A stretch of 64,000 nucleotides of DNA from Thermohalobaculum sp039030715 (GCA_039030715.1 JBCCDU010000013.1:5554-69553); one strand, 5' to 3'; shown: positions 32,929 to 41,923, counted from the first letter of the stretch. The notes: generated by a model from the letters alone, not told the origin. Numbers and translations: made by a program.

Positions 32929-33890
32929 CGCAAGCGGGTGCTGATCTCGCGCCGGGCGTGCTCGCGCCCGTCCCGCATCAGGAGCGCAACGCCGCGATAG
33001 ATACCGGGCTCCCATGCCGCAACTCGGCGCTTGCGCCCCACCGCGCGAAACTCGCGCGCGCGGTTGCGATCCATCACATGGGTCGCCTCGGATACAATGG
33101 AGCCATCGGGGGCAATCAGGGTCAGACGCAGGCGATCCCCTTCCTCCAACCCGAAGAAATGCGCCCATGTGACCAGGGCCGGTGCGTTTACAGGCAGGGC
33201 GCTCGCGTGGGGGCTGCTGGCCTTGATCGCGTCGTAATCGGGGACGACCGTCTGAAAGCCTGCGCCTATCAGTCCACCTGGGGTGAAGGCAACCCCCGCG
33301 TCAGGCGCCCACAGGGTGTCCCCCTCCACATTGCAGGATGACGACATCGGCGTCCCGTCAAAGGGGTCGATCACCTCCTCCCCCCGCCGCAGCGCCAGAT
33401 GCAGATGAGGAAACTGCGTTCTGCCCGAGAGGCCGATCAGGCCGAGTTCGTCGCCAGCCTCCACCAGGTCACCGGAACTCACGGCGACCGAGCCCTGGCG
33501 CATATGACAGTATTGGCTGGACCAACCGCCCTCATGGTCCAGGATAACCGCATTGCCGCATTCCCGACCTGTCACGTCAGGGGCGTTATCGCCGGATTGC
33601 AAGGCATCGACCATGCCATCTCGCGTCGCCCGCACCTTGCCCGGCGCAATGGCAGTCACCGCTACGCCGCGCGCCATCGCAGCCAGATCTGCCAACGCGA
33701 AATCGGTACCCTTGTGGCCATCGTAGGTATGGGTCGAGCAAAACGTGTCTCGGGCGTCCGGCCCGGGGTCGTGATCGACATATTGCTGGATGAAGCAATC
33801 CGCGCCGATCTCGCAAGCCACCGGACTTTGCAGATCGAGCGCGATTGCAGGGCTGGACGCGAGCAGGCTCGCGGCCAGGATTCTCAGCAT
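32925..33890 (-). CDS. M23 family metallopeptidase, secreted
   Basis: A 321-residue periplasmic peptidoglycan-hydrolase-type protein. A signal peptide (MLRILAASLLASSPAIALDL) precedes the LytM fold with metal ligands in HKGTD and FPHLHLALR; another His is in SSQYCHMRQGS. Several Cys suggest disulfides. The ATG overlaps the clpA stop (TGATG), so it is translated from the clpA message. Peptidoglycan hinge cleavage is the family role; the C-terminal 120 residues are of unknown function. Confidence 0.9.
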   Translation of the reverse strand: MLRILAASLLASSPAIALDLQSPVACEIGADCFIQQYVDHDPGPDARDTFCSTHTYDGHKGTDFALADLAAMARGVAVTAIAPGKVRATRDGMVDALQSGDNAPDVTGRECGNAVILDHEGGWSSQYCHMRQGSVAVSSGDLVEAGDELGLIGLSGRTQFPHLHLALRRGEEVIDPFDGTPMSSSCNVEGDTLWAPDAGVAFTPGGLIGAGFQTVVPDYDAIKASSPHASALPVNAPALVTWAHFFGLEEGDRLRLTLIAPDGSIVSEATHVMDRNRAREFRAVGRKRRVAAWEPGIYRGVALLMRDGREHARREISTRLR

Positions 33891-36208
33891 CACTCCGCTG
33901 TCAGCAGCGGAGGTTTGCTTTTCGGCAGGCGCGGTTTTTCGGGTGGCGAGATGTCAAGATAGATCTTGCCCTCGCGACAGCCGACCTTGACCAAACCGCC
34001 CTCCGCCAGCTTGCCAAAGAGTAGCTCCTCCGCCAGCGGCTTCTTGATGTGTTCCTGAATCACGCGGCCCAGTGGGCGGGCACCCATCCGCTCGTCATAA
34101 CCCTTGTCGGCCAGCCACTCAGCGGCTTTCTTGGTCAGTTCAATGGTGACGTTGCGCTCCATCAACTGCGCTTCCAACTGCAGGACGAACTTGTCGACCA
34201 CTTGCAGGATCACCTCGCGCGGCAGCGAGCCAAAGGAAATGACGGAGTCGAGCCGGTTGCGGAATTCCGGCGTGAACATCTTCTCGATCGCCGCGACATC
34301 GTCGCCCTCGCGCTTGTCGCGGCCAAACCCGATAGCCTCCTTCGCAAGGTCGGCTGCACCGGCGTTCGAGGTCATGATCAGGATCACGTTACGGAAACTG
34401 CAGGACTTGCCGTTGTGGTCCGTCAATTTGCCGTGGTCCATGACCTGGAGGAGGATGTTGAAGACATCCGGATGCGCCTTTTCGATCTCGTCCAGCAACA
34501 GCACGCAATGGGGATGCTGATCGACGCCATCGGTCAGAAGCCCGCCCTGGTCGAACCCAACATAGCCCGGAGGCGCGCCGATCAGGCGGCTGACCGAATG
34601 CTTCTCCATATACTCCGACATATCGAAGCGCAGCATCTCCACCCCCATGATGGAGGCAAGCTGTCGCGCCACTTCGGTCTTGCCGACCCCCGTGGGTCCG
34701 GCGAACAGGTAGCAGCCGATAGGCTTCTCCGGCTCACGCAGGCCCGCACGGCTGAGCTTGATGGCCGAGGACAGCGCATCGATTGCCGTGTCCTGTCCGA
34801 ACACCACGCGCTTAAGGTTGGTTTCCAGGTCGCGCAACTGTTCCGCATCGTCTTTGGAGACCTGCTTAGGCGGAATGCGCGCGATCTTGGCGACCACCGC
34901 CTCGATCTGCTCCTCACCGATGGTCTTCTCACGCTCGTCGGCTGGGACCAGGTGCTGCGCGGCGCCGGCCTCGTCGATCACGTCGATGGCTTTATCGGGC
35001 AGCTTGCGGTCGTTGATATAACGCGCGGAGAGATCGACGGCTGCCTTCACGGCCTCCGGCGTATACTCCACATCGTGATGCTCTTCGAAGAAGGGTTTCA
35101 GCCCGCGCAAAATCTCGATGGCGTCGTCAACGCTGGGCTCGGTCACATCGATCTTCTGGAACCGGCGGCTGAGCGCACGGTCTTTTTCGAAGTGCTGGCG
35201 GAACTCGTTATAGGTCGTGCTGCCCATACAACGCAGGCCGCCAGACTGCAGCGAGGGCTTCAACAAATTTGATGCATCCATCGCACCCCCGGTCGTGGCC
35301 CCGGCCCCGATCACGGTGTGGATCTCGTGGTTAAAGAGGATCGCAACTTCGTGCTCCTCAAGCGCCTGGATCACCGCGTTCAGCCGCTCCTCGAAATCGC
35401 CGCGATAGCGGGTCCCGGCCAACAGCGCGCCCATATCCAGCGAGAAGATGGTGGAGCCCGACAGAATCTCCGGCACTTCCTTATCGACGATCTTCTTGGC
35501 AAGGCCCTCCGCAATCGCGGTTTTGCCCACGCCGGGATCGCCCACCAGAAGCGGGTTGTTCTTGCGCCGGCGGCAAAGGACCTGGATGCAGCGCTCGACC
35601 TCGTGCATGCGCCCGATCAAAGGATCGACATCGCCTTTCTCGGCCTTCAGATTGAGGTTCACGCAGTACTTGTCGAGGCTGGTTTCCTCGCCCTGCTCCT
35701 CGGTGATCGTCTCGCCGTTGTCGATATCCTCGGCGCCGCGCACCGGCCGGGTCTCGCCAAATGCGGGGTCTTTCGCGACGCCGTGGCTGAGGTAGTTCAC
35801 TGCATCATAGCGGGTCATGTCCTGCTCCTGCAGGAAAAACGCCGCATGGCTCTCGCGCTCGTTGAAAATCGCGACCAGCACGTTGGCGCCCGTAACCTCG
35901 GCCCGACCGGAGGATTGAACATGGATCGCCGCGCGCTGAATGACGCGTTGGAACCCGGTGGAGGGCGCCGCCTCCGTCCCCTCCGCATCGAAAACAAGCT
36001 GATCGAGCTCGCTATCGATGAAGCGCGTCAGGGTCTCGCGCAGTATCCCCAGATCCACTGAACATGCGCGCATCACACGCGCCGCATCCGGCTCGTCAAT
36101 CAGGGCAAGCAAAAGATGCTCCAGCGTCGCAAGCTCGTGCCGCCTGGCGTTGGCGAGCGCGATGGCGCGGTGTATGGCATCTTCCAGCGATTGGGTTAGC
36201 GAAGGCAT
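33890..36208 (-). CDS. clpA: ATP-dependent Clp protease ATP-binding subunit ClpA, with an altered D1 Walker B
   Basis: A 772-residue double AAA+ unfoldase that feeds ClpP. Clp N-domain (about 1-145), D1 with Walker A GDPGVGKTAIAEGLA, D2 with Walker A GPTGVGKTEVARQL and Walker B VLLLDEIEKAHPDVFN. The D1 Walker B reads ILFNHEIHTVIGAG: Asn and His (about 293-294) replace the usual Ile-Asp, with the catalytic Glu kept. The codons are at 35327-35332. Start 36208 is 6 bases after GGGAG. ClpS lies 136 bases upstream on the same strand. Confidence 0.95.
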   Translation of the reverse strand: MPSLTQSLEDAIHRAIALANARRHELATLEHLLLALIDEPDAARVMRACSVDLGILRETLTRFIDSELDQLVFDAEGTEAAPSTGFQRVIQRAAIHVQSSGRAEVTGANVLVAIFNERESHAAFFLQEQDMTRYDAVNYLSHGVAKDPAFGETRPVRGAEDIDNGETITEEQGEETSLDKYCVNLNLKAEKGDVDPLIGRMHEVERCIQVLCRRRKNNPLLVGDPGVGKTAIAEGLAKKIVDKEVPEILSGSTIFSLDMGALLAGTRYRGDFEERLNAVIQALEEHEVAILFNHEIHTVIGAGATTGGAMDASNLLKPSLQSGGLRCMGSTTYNEFRQHFEKDRALSRRFQKIDVTEPSVDDAIEILRGLKPFFEEHHDVEYTPEAVKAAVDLSARYINDRKLPDKAIDVIDEAGAAQHLVPADEREKTIGEEQIEAVVAKIARIPPKQVSKDDAEQLRDLETNLKRVVFGQDTAIDALSSAIKLSRAGLREPEKPIGCYLFAGPTGVGKTEVARQLASIMGVEMLRFDMSEYMEKHSVSRLIGAPPGYVGFDQGGLLTDGVDQHPHCVLLLDEIEKAHPDVFNILLQVMDHGKLTDHNGKSCSFRNVILIMTSNAGAADLAKEAIGFGRDKREGDDVAAIEKMFTPEFRNRLDSVISFGSLPREVILQVVDKFVLQLEAQLMERNVTIELTKKAAEWLADKGYDERMGARPLGRVIQEHIKKPLAEELLFGKLAEGGLVKVGCREGKIYLDISPPEKPRLPKSKPPLLTAE

Positions 36209-36343
36209 CGGCATCTCCCAAAGGGTCGGACCAGCGAGGCTGATCGGCAGCAGCAACCAGTCAAAGGCATAATAGTTATCTTGGAGTTGTTTCGGGGACG
36301 ATCAAGGAGAGATTTCGCACAAGCGGGCACAAAATCGAGATCG

Positions 36344-36685
36344 TCACTCCTTTTCCATAGTGCATTGCAGCGGGTGCTGATTGGATCGCGCGCAATCCAT
36401 AACCTGGGTCACCTTGGTCTCCGCAACCTCGAACGGATAAACACCGACCACCGCGACGCCCTTGGTGTGGACCTGCAACATGATCTGGTAAGCCGCATCG
36501 TGGTTCAGGTTGAAGAACCGCTCCAGCACATAGACCACAAACTCCATCGGGGTGTAGTCGTCGTTCAACAAGAGGACTTTATAGAGCGAAGGCCGCTTGG
36601 TCTTGGGCCGGGCCTTTACGGCAACGCCGGTATCGGGGTTGCCACGGCCGGGTTTGCCCTCGTCCTCATCGGACAGGACAGGCAT
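36344..36685 (-). CDS. clpS: ClpS, N-end-rule adaptor of ClpAP
   Basis: A 113-residue adaptor that brings N-degron substrates to ClpA. After a loose N-terminal tail (MPVLSDEDEGKPGRGNPDTG) comes the core RPSLYKVLLLNDDYTPMEFV with the substrate-pocket residues Asn-Asp-Asp and Met, then the end VTQVMDCARSNQHPLQC. An ATG at 36769 is also in frame, but it is 8 bases from the phasin terminator, leaving no room for a promoter, so 36685 is preferred although its ribosome site is weak. Confidence 0.93.
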   Translation of the reverse strand: MPVLSDEDEGKPGRGNPDTGVAVKARPKTKRPSLYKVLLLNDDYTPMEFVVYVLERFFNLNHDAAYQIMLQVHTKGVAVVGVYPFEVAETKVTQVMDCARSNQHPLQCTMEKE

Positions 36686-36776
36686 GATGGCGGGGTCGAG
36701 GGCGTTGAACACGGTTTGGTGAGTCCGGTTTCCAAGGGCTTTGCGGAACAAGGATATAAGAGAAAGCATGAACGAG

Positions 36777-36801
36777 AAAAGGGGGCCGCGGCCCCCTTTT
36801 T
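36777..36801. terminator. Bidirectional-looking terminator after the phasin gene
   Basis: A perfect palindrome at 36777-36800: A4-G5-CCGCGG-C5-T4. It lies 24 bases after the phasin stop and has U runs in both directions. Confidence 0.85.
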
Positions 36802-36824
36802 CAATTCCGGTGAAATCGGGCGTC

Positions 36825-37259
36825 TTACACGCGGATCGATTTCATCATTTCGGTCGCGGCCGAGAAGCGATCGGTGATCGGCGCAAAAGCGTCTTTCGCG
36901 GCTGCGGTGTACATTTCGTTCATCTTGGTCGCCTGAGCAACGAAGGTATCGAACGAGGTTTTCGCAAAGTCGTTCTGCTTCTCGAAATACTCGGTGACCG
37001 ATTTGCATGCGGTCAGGTCTTTCGCAGCAGCGACGCCTTCTTCATAGGACTTTTTGCTGTAGGCCATCAGCTCGGCGTTGATGTCTTCAACGGCCTTGGC
37101 TGCGATTTTCGAGGACGCAACGATCGCGTCAACGTTTTCCTGGCCGAAAGCGGTGGCGTCTTCGAGGCTCTTGGAGACTTTCTCCATGCCTTCTTCGACG
37201 GTTTTCTGGGCTTCGACGGTCAGGTCTTCGATCTTCTTGTTGGCGGCTTTCGTGGCCAT
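36825..37259 (-). CDS. phaP: Phasin family protein (PHA granule coat)
   Basis: A 144-residue, all-helical amphipathic protein of the phasin family: VEEGMEKVSKSLEDATAFGQ, then ELMAYSKKSYEEGVAAAKDL and DTFVAQATKMNEMYTAAAKD. Phasins coat polyhydroxyalkanoate granules and set their size. A clear GGAGAG precedes ATG 37259, and a strong palindromic terminator follows, as expected for a highly expressed monocistronic gene. No pha synthase genes are in the window. Confidence 0.92.
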   Translation of the reverse strand: MATKAANKKIEDLTVEAQKTVEEGMEKVSKSLEDATAFGQENVDAIVASSKIAAKAVEDINAELMAYSKKSYEEGVAAAKDLTACKSVTEYFEKQNDFAKTSFDTFVAQATKMNEMYTAAAKDAFAPITDRFSAATEMMKSIRV

Positions 37260-37598
37260 TTGATCTCTCCAAGATATCTGTGTTTGCGGTCGTCGGGGTG
37301 CGGTGCAACCCCTCGCTTTGCTGCGACTGCGAAATAAGGGAGGCTATGCGCTGCGTCAAGTCAATTTTGTGCGCTGCACCATATTTTTCCCGAAAGCCCG
37401 TTTCGGCTGACTTCGCGTACTTGGTTTAGCATGGCAGAGACCCGGTCGGGCAAGCTGTGGACAACTTTTAACTAAAAAGAGATTCTCAAGGGAATCACAG
37501 TGTGTTACTGTTGGATTTGCAGACAGGACCGCTCACCGAAGGCGACCAAAAATGATCTCCGGGGGCACGAGGCAGATATCGAAGCAGGGACCACGATC
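37260..37598. other. 339-base divergent region between phasin and D,D-carboxypeptidase genes
   Basis: No gene seen. Near the phasin gene are TGC-rich runs (CTGCGACTGC at 37321-37330, GTGCGCTGCACC at 37369-37380) that may be PhaR-type sites. An AT-rich stretch near 37380-37500 could hold both promoters. Confidence 0.5.
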
Positions 37599-38915
37599 AT
37601 GTTGAGTGGACTACGTTGCATTTTATGTGGGCTTTTGGTCGCGGTTGCCTTAGCGGCAGTCTCGGCGCCCGTGCAGGCCGCGCCCTACGCGGCGATTGTC
37701 ATGGATATGCGCGATGGCCGGGTGATGCATGCCCGCAGCGCGGACCGAAAACAGCATCCCGCATCGCTGACCAAGATGATGACGCTTTATCTGGCGTTCG
37801 AGGCGGTCAGCAACGGGCAGCTTTCGCTAAACACCAAGGTGCGGGTGTCGCGCAAGGCCGCGCGGATGACGGGCTCTCGCCTGCGGCTGAAAGCGGGGGA
37901 GCGCGTGACGATCCGCGATCTGATCCGCGCCACCGCAATCAAGTCGGCAAACGATGCCGCTCTGGCGTTGGCTGAGGCCATTGCGGGTTCTGAAAAACGC
38001 TTTGCCCAGTTAATGACGGCGAAGGCGCGCCAGCTCGGCATGGCCTCGACCACCTACAAGAACCCCCATGGGCTGACACGCTCGGGCCATTTGACGACGG
38101 CGCGTGATCAGGCACGGCTAGCACGGCATCTGTTTTACGATTTTCCCCAGTATTACAATGTCTTCGGACGCAAGTCCGAGCGTGCTGCCGGCCGCCGGAT
38201 CTACACCACGAATCGGCTTCTCGGCAGCTATCGCGGGATCGAGGGCATGAAAACCGGGTACACGCGGGCCGCAGGCTATAACTTGGTGGCGACCGCCAGC
38301 CGCGGTTCCAAGCGGGTGATTGCGGTGGTTATGGGTGGTAAGAGCTCTCGTTGGCGGAATGCCCGGGTGGCCGAGCTGCTGAACATGGGCTTCAAACGCG
38401 CTCATACCCGGGTCGCCACGCGCAAGCCCGGCCGTCAGCGGATCCAAGTCGCCAGCGCGCCCCTGCCCCGCGCAAAGCCCGGCACGCCTGCAACGGGGCT
38501 TGCAGCCCTAGCGGAAGCACTGGGCTCGAGCGCCAGTGCCGCAACCGCGCCGAACCGTGTTGTGCGCAAAGTCTCGCGCCTTGCCCCCGCTTACTCGGAT
38601 CACCCGCGCGCCCGGGCCGGGTCGAAGGTGGCGCGGGCGAGTGGCACGACCGCGCCGATGCCCGCGAGCAAGGATCGCTGGGCCGTGGTCGCGGGCAGCT
38701 ATACCGACGAGGCGGGCGCATTGGCCCGCTTAGCCTCAATCGCTGGACGACCGAATCTGCCAGTCGGCAGCAGCGAATCCCTGATCGATCAGCGCCGCGC
38801 GAAATCGGGCAAGATGGTCTATGATGTGCGGTTCAACGGCTTCAGCAAGTCGCAGGCTGCCGCGCTCTGCGCCAATCTCGACAATCATTGCTGGACGGTT
38901 TCGCCCAACCGTTGA
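37599..38915 (+). CDS. D-alanyl-D-alanine carboxypeptidase (S11) with C-terminal SPOR domain
   Basis: A 438-residue penicillin-binding protein of the DacA type. A signal peptide (GLLVAVALAAVSAPVQAAPY) precedes the serine peptidase domain with all three motifs: S-x2-K in PASLTKMMT, S-x-N in KSANDAAL and K-T-G in MKTGYT. A Pro/Ala/Arg-rich linker (about 265-365) leads to a SPOR domain (WAVVAGSYTDEAGALARLAS), which binds denuded glycan at the division septum. It trims pentapeptides. ATG 37599 starts the signal peptide; frames upstream are less protein-like. Confidence 0.93.
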   Translation: MLSGLRCILCGLLVAVALAAVSAPVQAAPYAAIVMDMRDGRVMHARSADRKQHPASLTKMMTLYLAFEAVSNGQLSLNTKVRVSRKAARMTGSRLRLKAGERVTIRDLIRATAIKSANDAALALAEAIAGSEKRFAQLMTAKARQLGMASTTYKNPHGLTRSGHLTTARDQARLARHLFYDFPQYYNVFGRKSERAAGRRIYTTNRLLGSYRGIEGMKTGYTRAAGYNLVATASRGSKRVIAVVMGGKSSRWRNARVAELLNMGFKRAHTRVATRKPGRQRIQVASAPLPRAKPGTPATGLAALAEALGSSASAATAPNRVVRKVSRLAPAYSDHPRARAGSKVARASGTTAPMPASKDRWAVVAGSYTDEAGALARLASIAGRPNLPVGSSESLIDQRRAKSGKMVYDVRFNGFSKSQAAALCANLDNHCWTVSPNR

Positions 38916-39086
38916 TTGCGTGAACACGACCCCGCCGCCCGAATGCGGCGGTGCGGTCGACGGGCCTAAAACGGGCTCCCTCAAGTCTCGAATAATCCCA
39001 GCAGAACAGCCGCGCCGGAAAGGTAAGGCTGCCGCGTAACATTCAAACTGTGAGAGATAGATCCTGGGCCGTCGCCAGATACAAGC

Positions 39087-39114
39087 GCGGGCGGCCCCGG
39101 AGAAGGCCGCCCGC
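39087..39114 (+). terminator. GC-rich hairpin downstream of the carboxypeptidase gene
   Basis: Stem GCGGGCGGCC / GGCCGCCCGC, loop of 8. It lies 171 bases after the stop and has no good T tract. Confidence 0.45.
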
Positions 39115-39143
39115 AAAGCAACTCATGGTACACAACTTACGCC

Positions 39144-39209
39144 CTCAGCTTGTGACCTGGTTCCTTGGTCCTTGCGGGGATGCCGAGGAGTGTCCCAAGC
39201 TGAGTTTTT
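39144..39209 (+). terminator. Long hairpin with T5 tail, terminator or 3' end of a small RNA
   Basis: Arms 39144-39156 and 39192-39204 (CTCAGCTTG pairs with CAAGCTGAG, then one mismatch, then GAC/GTC), a 35-base loop, and T5 at 39205-39209. It is 230 bases from the nearest upstream gene, so it may end an independent transcript. Confidence 0.5.
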
Positions 39210-39425
39210 GATACAGCAAAGCGTTCGGTGCGGACTGTGATAATCCTCACACTTAGGTGAGATTTTGCCTTAATTTCCCCCAAATTGCCTTGGGGGTGGT
39301 GCATTTCAGCAATAAAGTTTCGGCAAATGTGCAGCTTTGAAACAGGTCGACAATCGGCGAACAACCTATGGTTATTTTCCGGTCCTGTTTGGGGGGAGCG
39401 GCGGCATATTCGCCGTCGAATGTGA

Positions 39426-40115
39426 ATGAGTAATGAACTTTGGCAGTCTTTTCCGGAAGATAGCACCCTGAAAGCCTGCGGAGCGGAGGGATGTTCCGCT
39501 CTCGCAAAATACTGGACCGAATCGACCTTCCAGCCCCGTGCGCTGATCGTCAGCGAGGACGAGTTGGAGGACGACGTCTACTTCATCCTGGGCGGCAAGG
39601 CGCGCGCGGCAACCTACACCAACAACGGCAAAGAAGTGCTGATGTCCGAACTGCCGCCTGGCGAGGGTTTCGGGATCTTTGCCGCGATCGACGGCCTGCC
39701 CCGTTCGACCAATGTCATCGCAATCTCCGAATGCCGGGTCGCGCGGATGTCGGCGGAGAACTACAACCACGTGCTCGACACCGACACGCGGGTGATGCGT
39801 GCGTTCCTCAACTATATGGTCGACCGGATCCGGCACCTCTCGATCCGGATGACCAATGTAACCACGTTGAACGCTGAGCAGCGGCTGATTTACGAGTTGG
39901 TCGAACTCGGCAAGACCAACATGATCAGCGACGACACAGCGGTGATCGACCCTGTCCCCACCCAGCAGGAACTGGCGGTGCTGATCGCCGGACAACGCGA
40001 GTCGGTGGGCCGCGATATGTCGAAACTCGGCAACAAGGGGTTGATCGAGCGCGAAGGGCGCGTGTTGACGATCCCGTCGATGGAGCGGCTCGAGGACTAT
40101 CTCTGGTCCGAATAA
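39426..40115 (+). CDS. Crp/Fnr family transcription regulator
   Basis: A 229-residue regulator: N-terminal effector domain (YFILGGKARAATYTNNGKEV, GEGFGIFAAIDGLPRST), dimer helix (RVMRAFLNYMVDRIRHLSIR), then winged helix (TQQELAVLIAGQRESVGRDM with the recognition helix). Two Cys near the N-terminus (ACGAEGCSAL) are too few for an FNR iron-sulfur cluster of four Cys. The phosphate cassette keeps Gly/Glu-like features in part, so cyclic-nucleotide binding is possible but not certain. The long AT-leaning upstream region suggests it is regulated itself. Confidence 0.88.
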   Translation: MSNELWQSFPEDSTLKACGAEGCSALAKYWTESTFQPRALIVSEDELEDDVYFILGGKARAATYTNNGKEVLMSELPPGEGFGIFAAIDGLPRSTNVIAISECRVARMSAENYNHVLDTDTRVMRAFLNYMVDRIRHLSIRMTNVTTLNAEQRLIYELVELGKTNMISDDTAVIDPVPTQQELAVLIAGQRESVGRDMSKLGNKGLIEREGRVLTIPSMERLEDYLWSE

Positions 40116-40157
40116 CGTCAATTGACAGGGCCCGGATTGGCGCCTAGCCAGCGCACC

Positions 40158-41186
40158 ATGACCACCCGCTATGACACCGCCATCGACGCACTGCGACGAA
40201 GCCCGAAAACCTGGACCGTCACCGGCGCTGCCGGGTTCATCGGTTCGAACCTGGTCGAGGCTCTGCTTGCGCTCGGCCAGCATGTCATGGCTCTGGATAA
40301 CTTTTCGACTGGATCGCAAAAGAACCTGGCAGAAGCCGGTGCCGACACTGACGGTTTTCGCCTGATCACTGGCGACATCCGCGACCCCGGCGCCTGTGTG
40401 GATGCGGTGGCCGGCGCCGATTACGTGCTGCACCAGGCGGCCCTAGGCTCGGTCCCCTGGTCGGTGGAGGACCCGCTGCGTACCCATGAGGTCAATGTCA
40501 CCGGCTTTCTCAACATGCTTATCGCCTGCCGCGATGCGGGGGTAGAGCGAATGGTCTATGCGGGTTCGTCCGCCAGCTATGGCGACTGCGAACTGGTGCC
40601 GGCGATTGAGGACCGTCTGGGTGTGCCCCTCTCGCCCTATGCCGCCTCCAAGACCACGAACGAGATCTATGCGGCAGGCTTTGCCCAGACCTATGGCTTT
40701 CACAGTGTCGGCCTGCGCTATTTCAACGTATTCGGCCCGCGCCAGGACCCCGAGGGCGCCTATGCTGCCGTGATTCCCAAATGGATCGCGGCGCTGCTGC
40801 GGGGCGACCCGATCCAGATCAACGGGGATGGCGAGACGACGCGGGACTTCTGCTATGTCGCCAATGTGGTACAGGCGAATGTCCTGGCAGCGACCCAGCC
40901 GATGGAGCCTCCGCACCGCGTGTTCAACATCGCCTGTGGAACGCAAATTTCCCTGAATCTTCTGTTGGAGAGTTTGGCGCGCGGCCTGTCGGATCTGGGC
41001 CTCAACCCGCAGGTCGAGGCGCGCCATGGTCCGTTTCGAACGGGGGATGTGCGCTTCTCCGAAGCCGATATCGCGCGGGCGCAGGCGGAACTCGGCTTTG
41101 CACCCACACACGATCTGGCGGCGGGTCTGGCCGAAGCAATGCCGTGGTACTGCGAGCTCTGCGGAGTGACCCCGCCGCGCGGTTAG
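40158..41186 (+). CDS. NAD-dependent sugar-nucleotide epimerase, WbpP-like
   Basis: A 342-residue extended SDR. Rossmann start VTGAAGFIGSNLVEALLALG, LHQAALGSVPWSVEDPLRTH, the catalytic S-S-A/Y-x3-K (YAGSSASYGD and PYAASKTTNEIYAA) and YFNVFGPRQDPEGAYAAVIP are all in the pattern of UDP-GlcNAc(A) C4-epimerases such as WbpP. It probably turns UDP-GlcNAc or its uronate into the galacto form for surface glycans. I choose ATG 40158; no strong ribosome site is seen. The stop overlaps the convergent DprE2-like stop by four bases. Confidence 0.87.
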   Translation: MTTRYDTAIDALRRSPKTWTVTGAAGFIGSNLVEALLALGQHVMALDNFSTGSQKNLAEAGADTDGFRLITGDIRDPGACVDAVAGADYVLHQAALGSVPWSVEDPLRTHEVNVTGFLNMLIACRDAGVERMVYAGSSASYGDCELVPAIEDRLGVPLSPYAASKTTNEIYAAGFAQTYGFHSVGLRYFNVFGPRQDPEGAYAAVIPKWIAALLRGDPIQINGDGETTRDFCYVANVVQANVLAATQPMEPPHRVFNIACGTQISLNLLLESLARGLSDLGLNPQVEARHGPFRTGDVRFSEADIARAQAELGFAPTHDLAAGLAEAMPWYCELCGVTPPRG

Positions 41187-41923
41187 AATTTCATCTTTCG
41201 GAAAATCCCTTCCGGGATCATCCCGATAATGCCCATGATGATCCGCCATTTCGGGGTGTAAACGACCTGCCGGCGGGCATCGAGGCCCTTCAGGATCACC
41301 TCGGCTGCCTTGTCGGCATCGACGGTCATGGCGCCCGGCAGATCCATCCCCTCGGTCATCGCGGTGCGCACGAAACCTGGTTTTACCGTCATCACGTGCA
41401 CGCGCGTCTCGACATATTTCTGGCGCATCCCCGACAGCCAGGCCGTGAAGCCCGCCTTGGCTGCGCCATAGGCATAGTTCTTGGCCCGCCCCCGGTCGCC
41501 TGCGACCGAGCTGATGCCGATCACCGCCGCATCCACGTTCAGCGTGGAAAGCCGTCGCGCGGCCTCCTCCAGCGCCAGGGCAGGGCCGGTTAGGTTGGCC
41601 GCGATGATCTGCGCGGTCAGCTGGGTGTCGGCCACCGTCTCGTCCTGGTCGGCCATCAACCCGACGGCCGAAACCACAATATGGGGGATCTGCGAAAGGC
41701 TGTCGAAGAACGCCGCATGCCCCGCAAGATCCGATATGTCGAACTCATGCAAACTGACGGCGACTTTATGTCGGATCTCCAGATCCGCCTTGGCCTCCCC
41801 CAACCGCGCCGGATCGCGCAGCGCCAGCATTAGTGGATGCCCTCGCGCACCGAAACCGTGGGCCAGCGCCAGCGCCATGTCGGAGCGTGCGCCGAGGATC
41901 AGGACGGGAGCATCAGCACTCAT
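41183..41923 (-). CDS. DprE2-like SDR (polyprenyl-phospho-ribulose 2-reductase)
   Basis: A 246-residue SDR. ILGARSDMALALAHGFGARG is the NAD(P)-binding start, and the catalytic Ser-Tyr-Lys are in ISSVAGDRGRAKNYAYGAAK. The C-terminus VVYTPKWRIIMGIIGMIPEG with IFRKMKF closely follows mycobacterial DprE2. Together with DprE1 it inverts C2 of the ribosyl lipid to arabinosyl: DprE1 oxidises, DprE2 reduces. It is the last gene of a tight operon, overlapping the DprE1-like gene by four bases. Confidence 0.88.
   Translation of the reverse strand: MSADAPVLILGARSDMALALAHGFGARGHPLMLALRDPARLGEAKADLEIRHKVAVSLHEFDISDLAGHAAFFDSLSQIPHIVVSAVGLMADQDETVADTQLTAQIIAANLTGPALALEEAARRLSTLNVDAAVIGISSVAGDRGRAKNYAYGAAKAGFTAWLSGMRQKYVETRVHVMTVKPGFVRTAMTEGMDLPGAMTVDADKAAEVILKGLDARRQVVYTPKWRIIMGIIGMIPEGIFRKMKF

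Larger units (their letters stand above)
38916..39425. other. 510-base intergenic region with two hairpins, no protein gene seen
   Basis: Holds a 10-bp GC hairpin (39087-39114), a longer hairpin followed by T5 (39144-39209) and the promoter region of the Crp-family gene. No frame gives a recognisable protein. A small RNA ending at about 39209 is possible. Confidence 0.6.

Noticed and set aside
39200..39225. FNR box near the Crp-family gene (TTGAT-ACAG-CAAAG)
   Set aside because: Only one half-site matches well and it lies at the end of a hairpin T tract.
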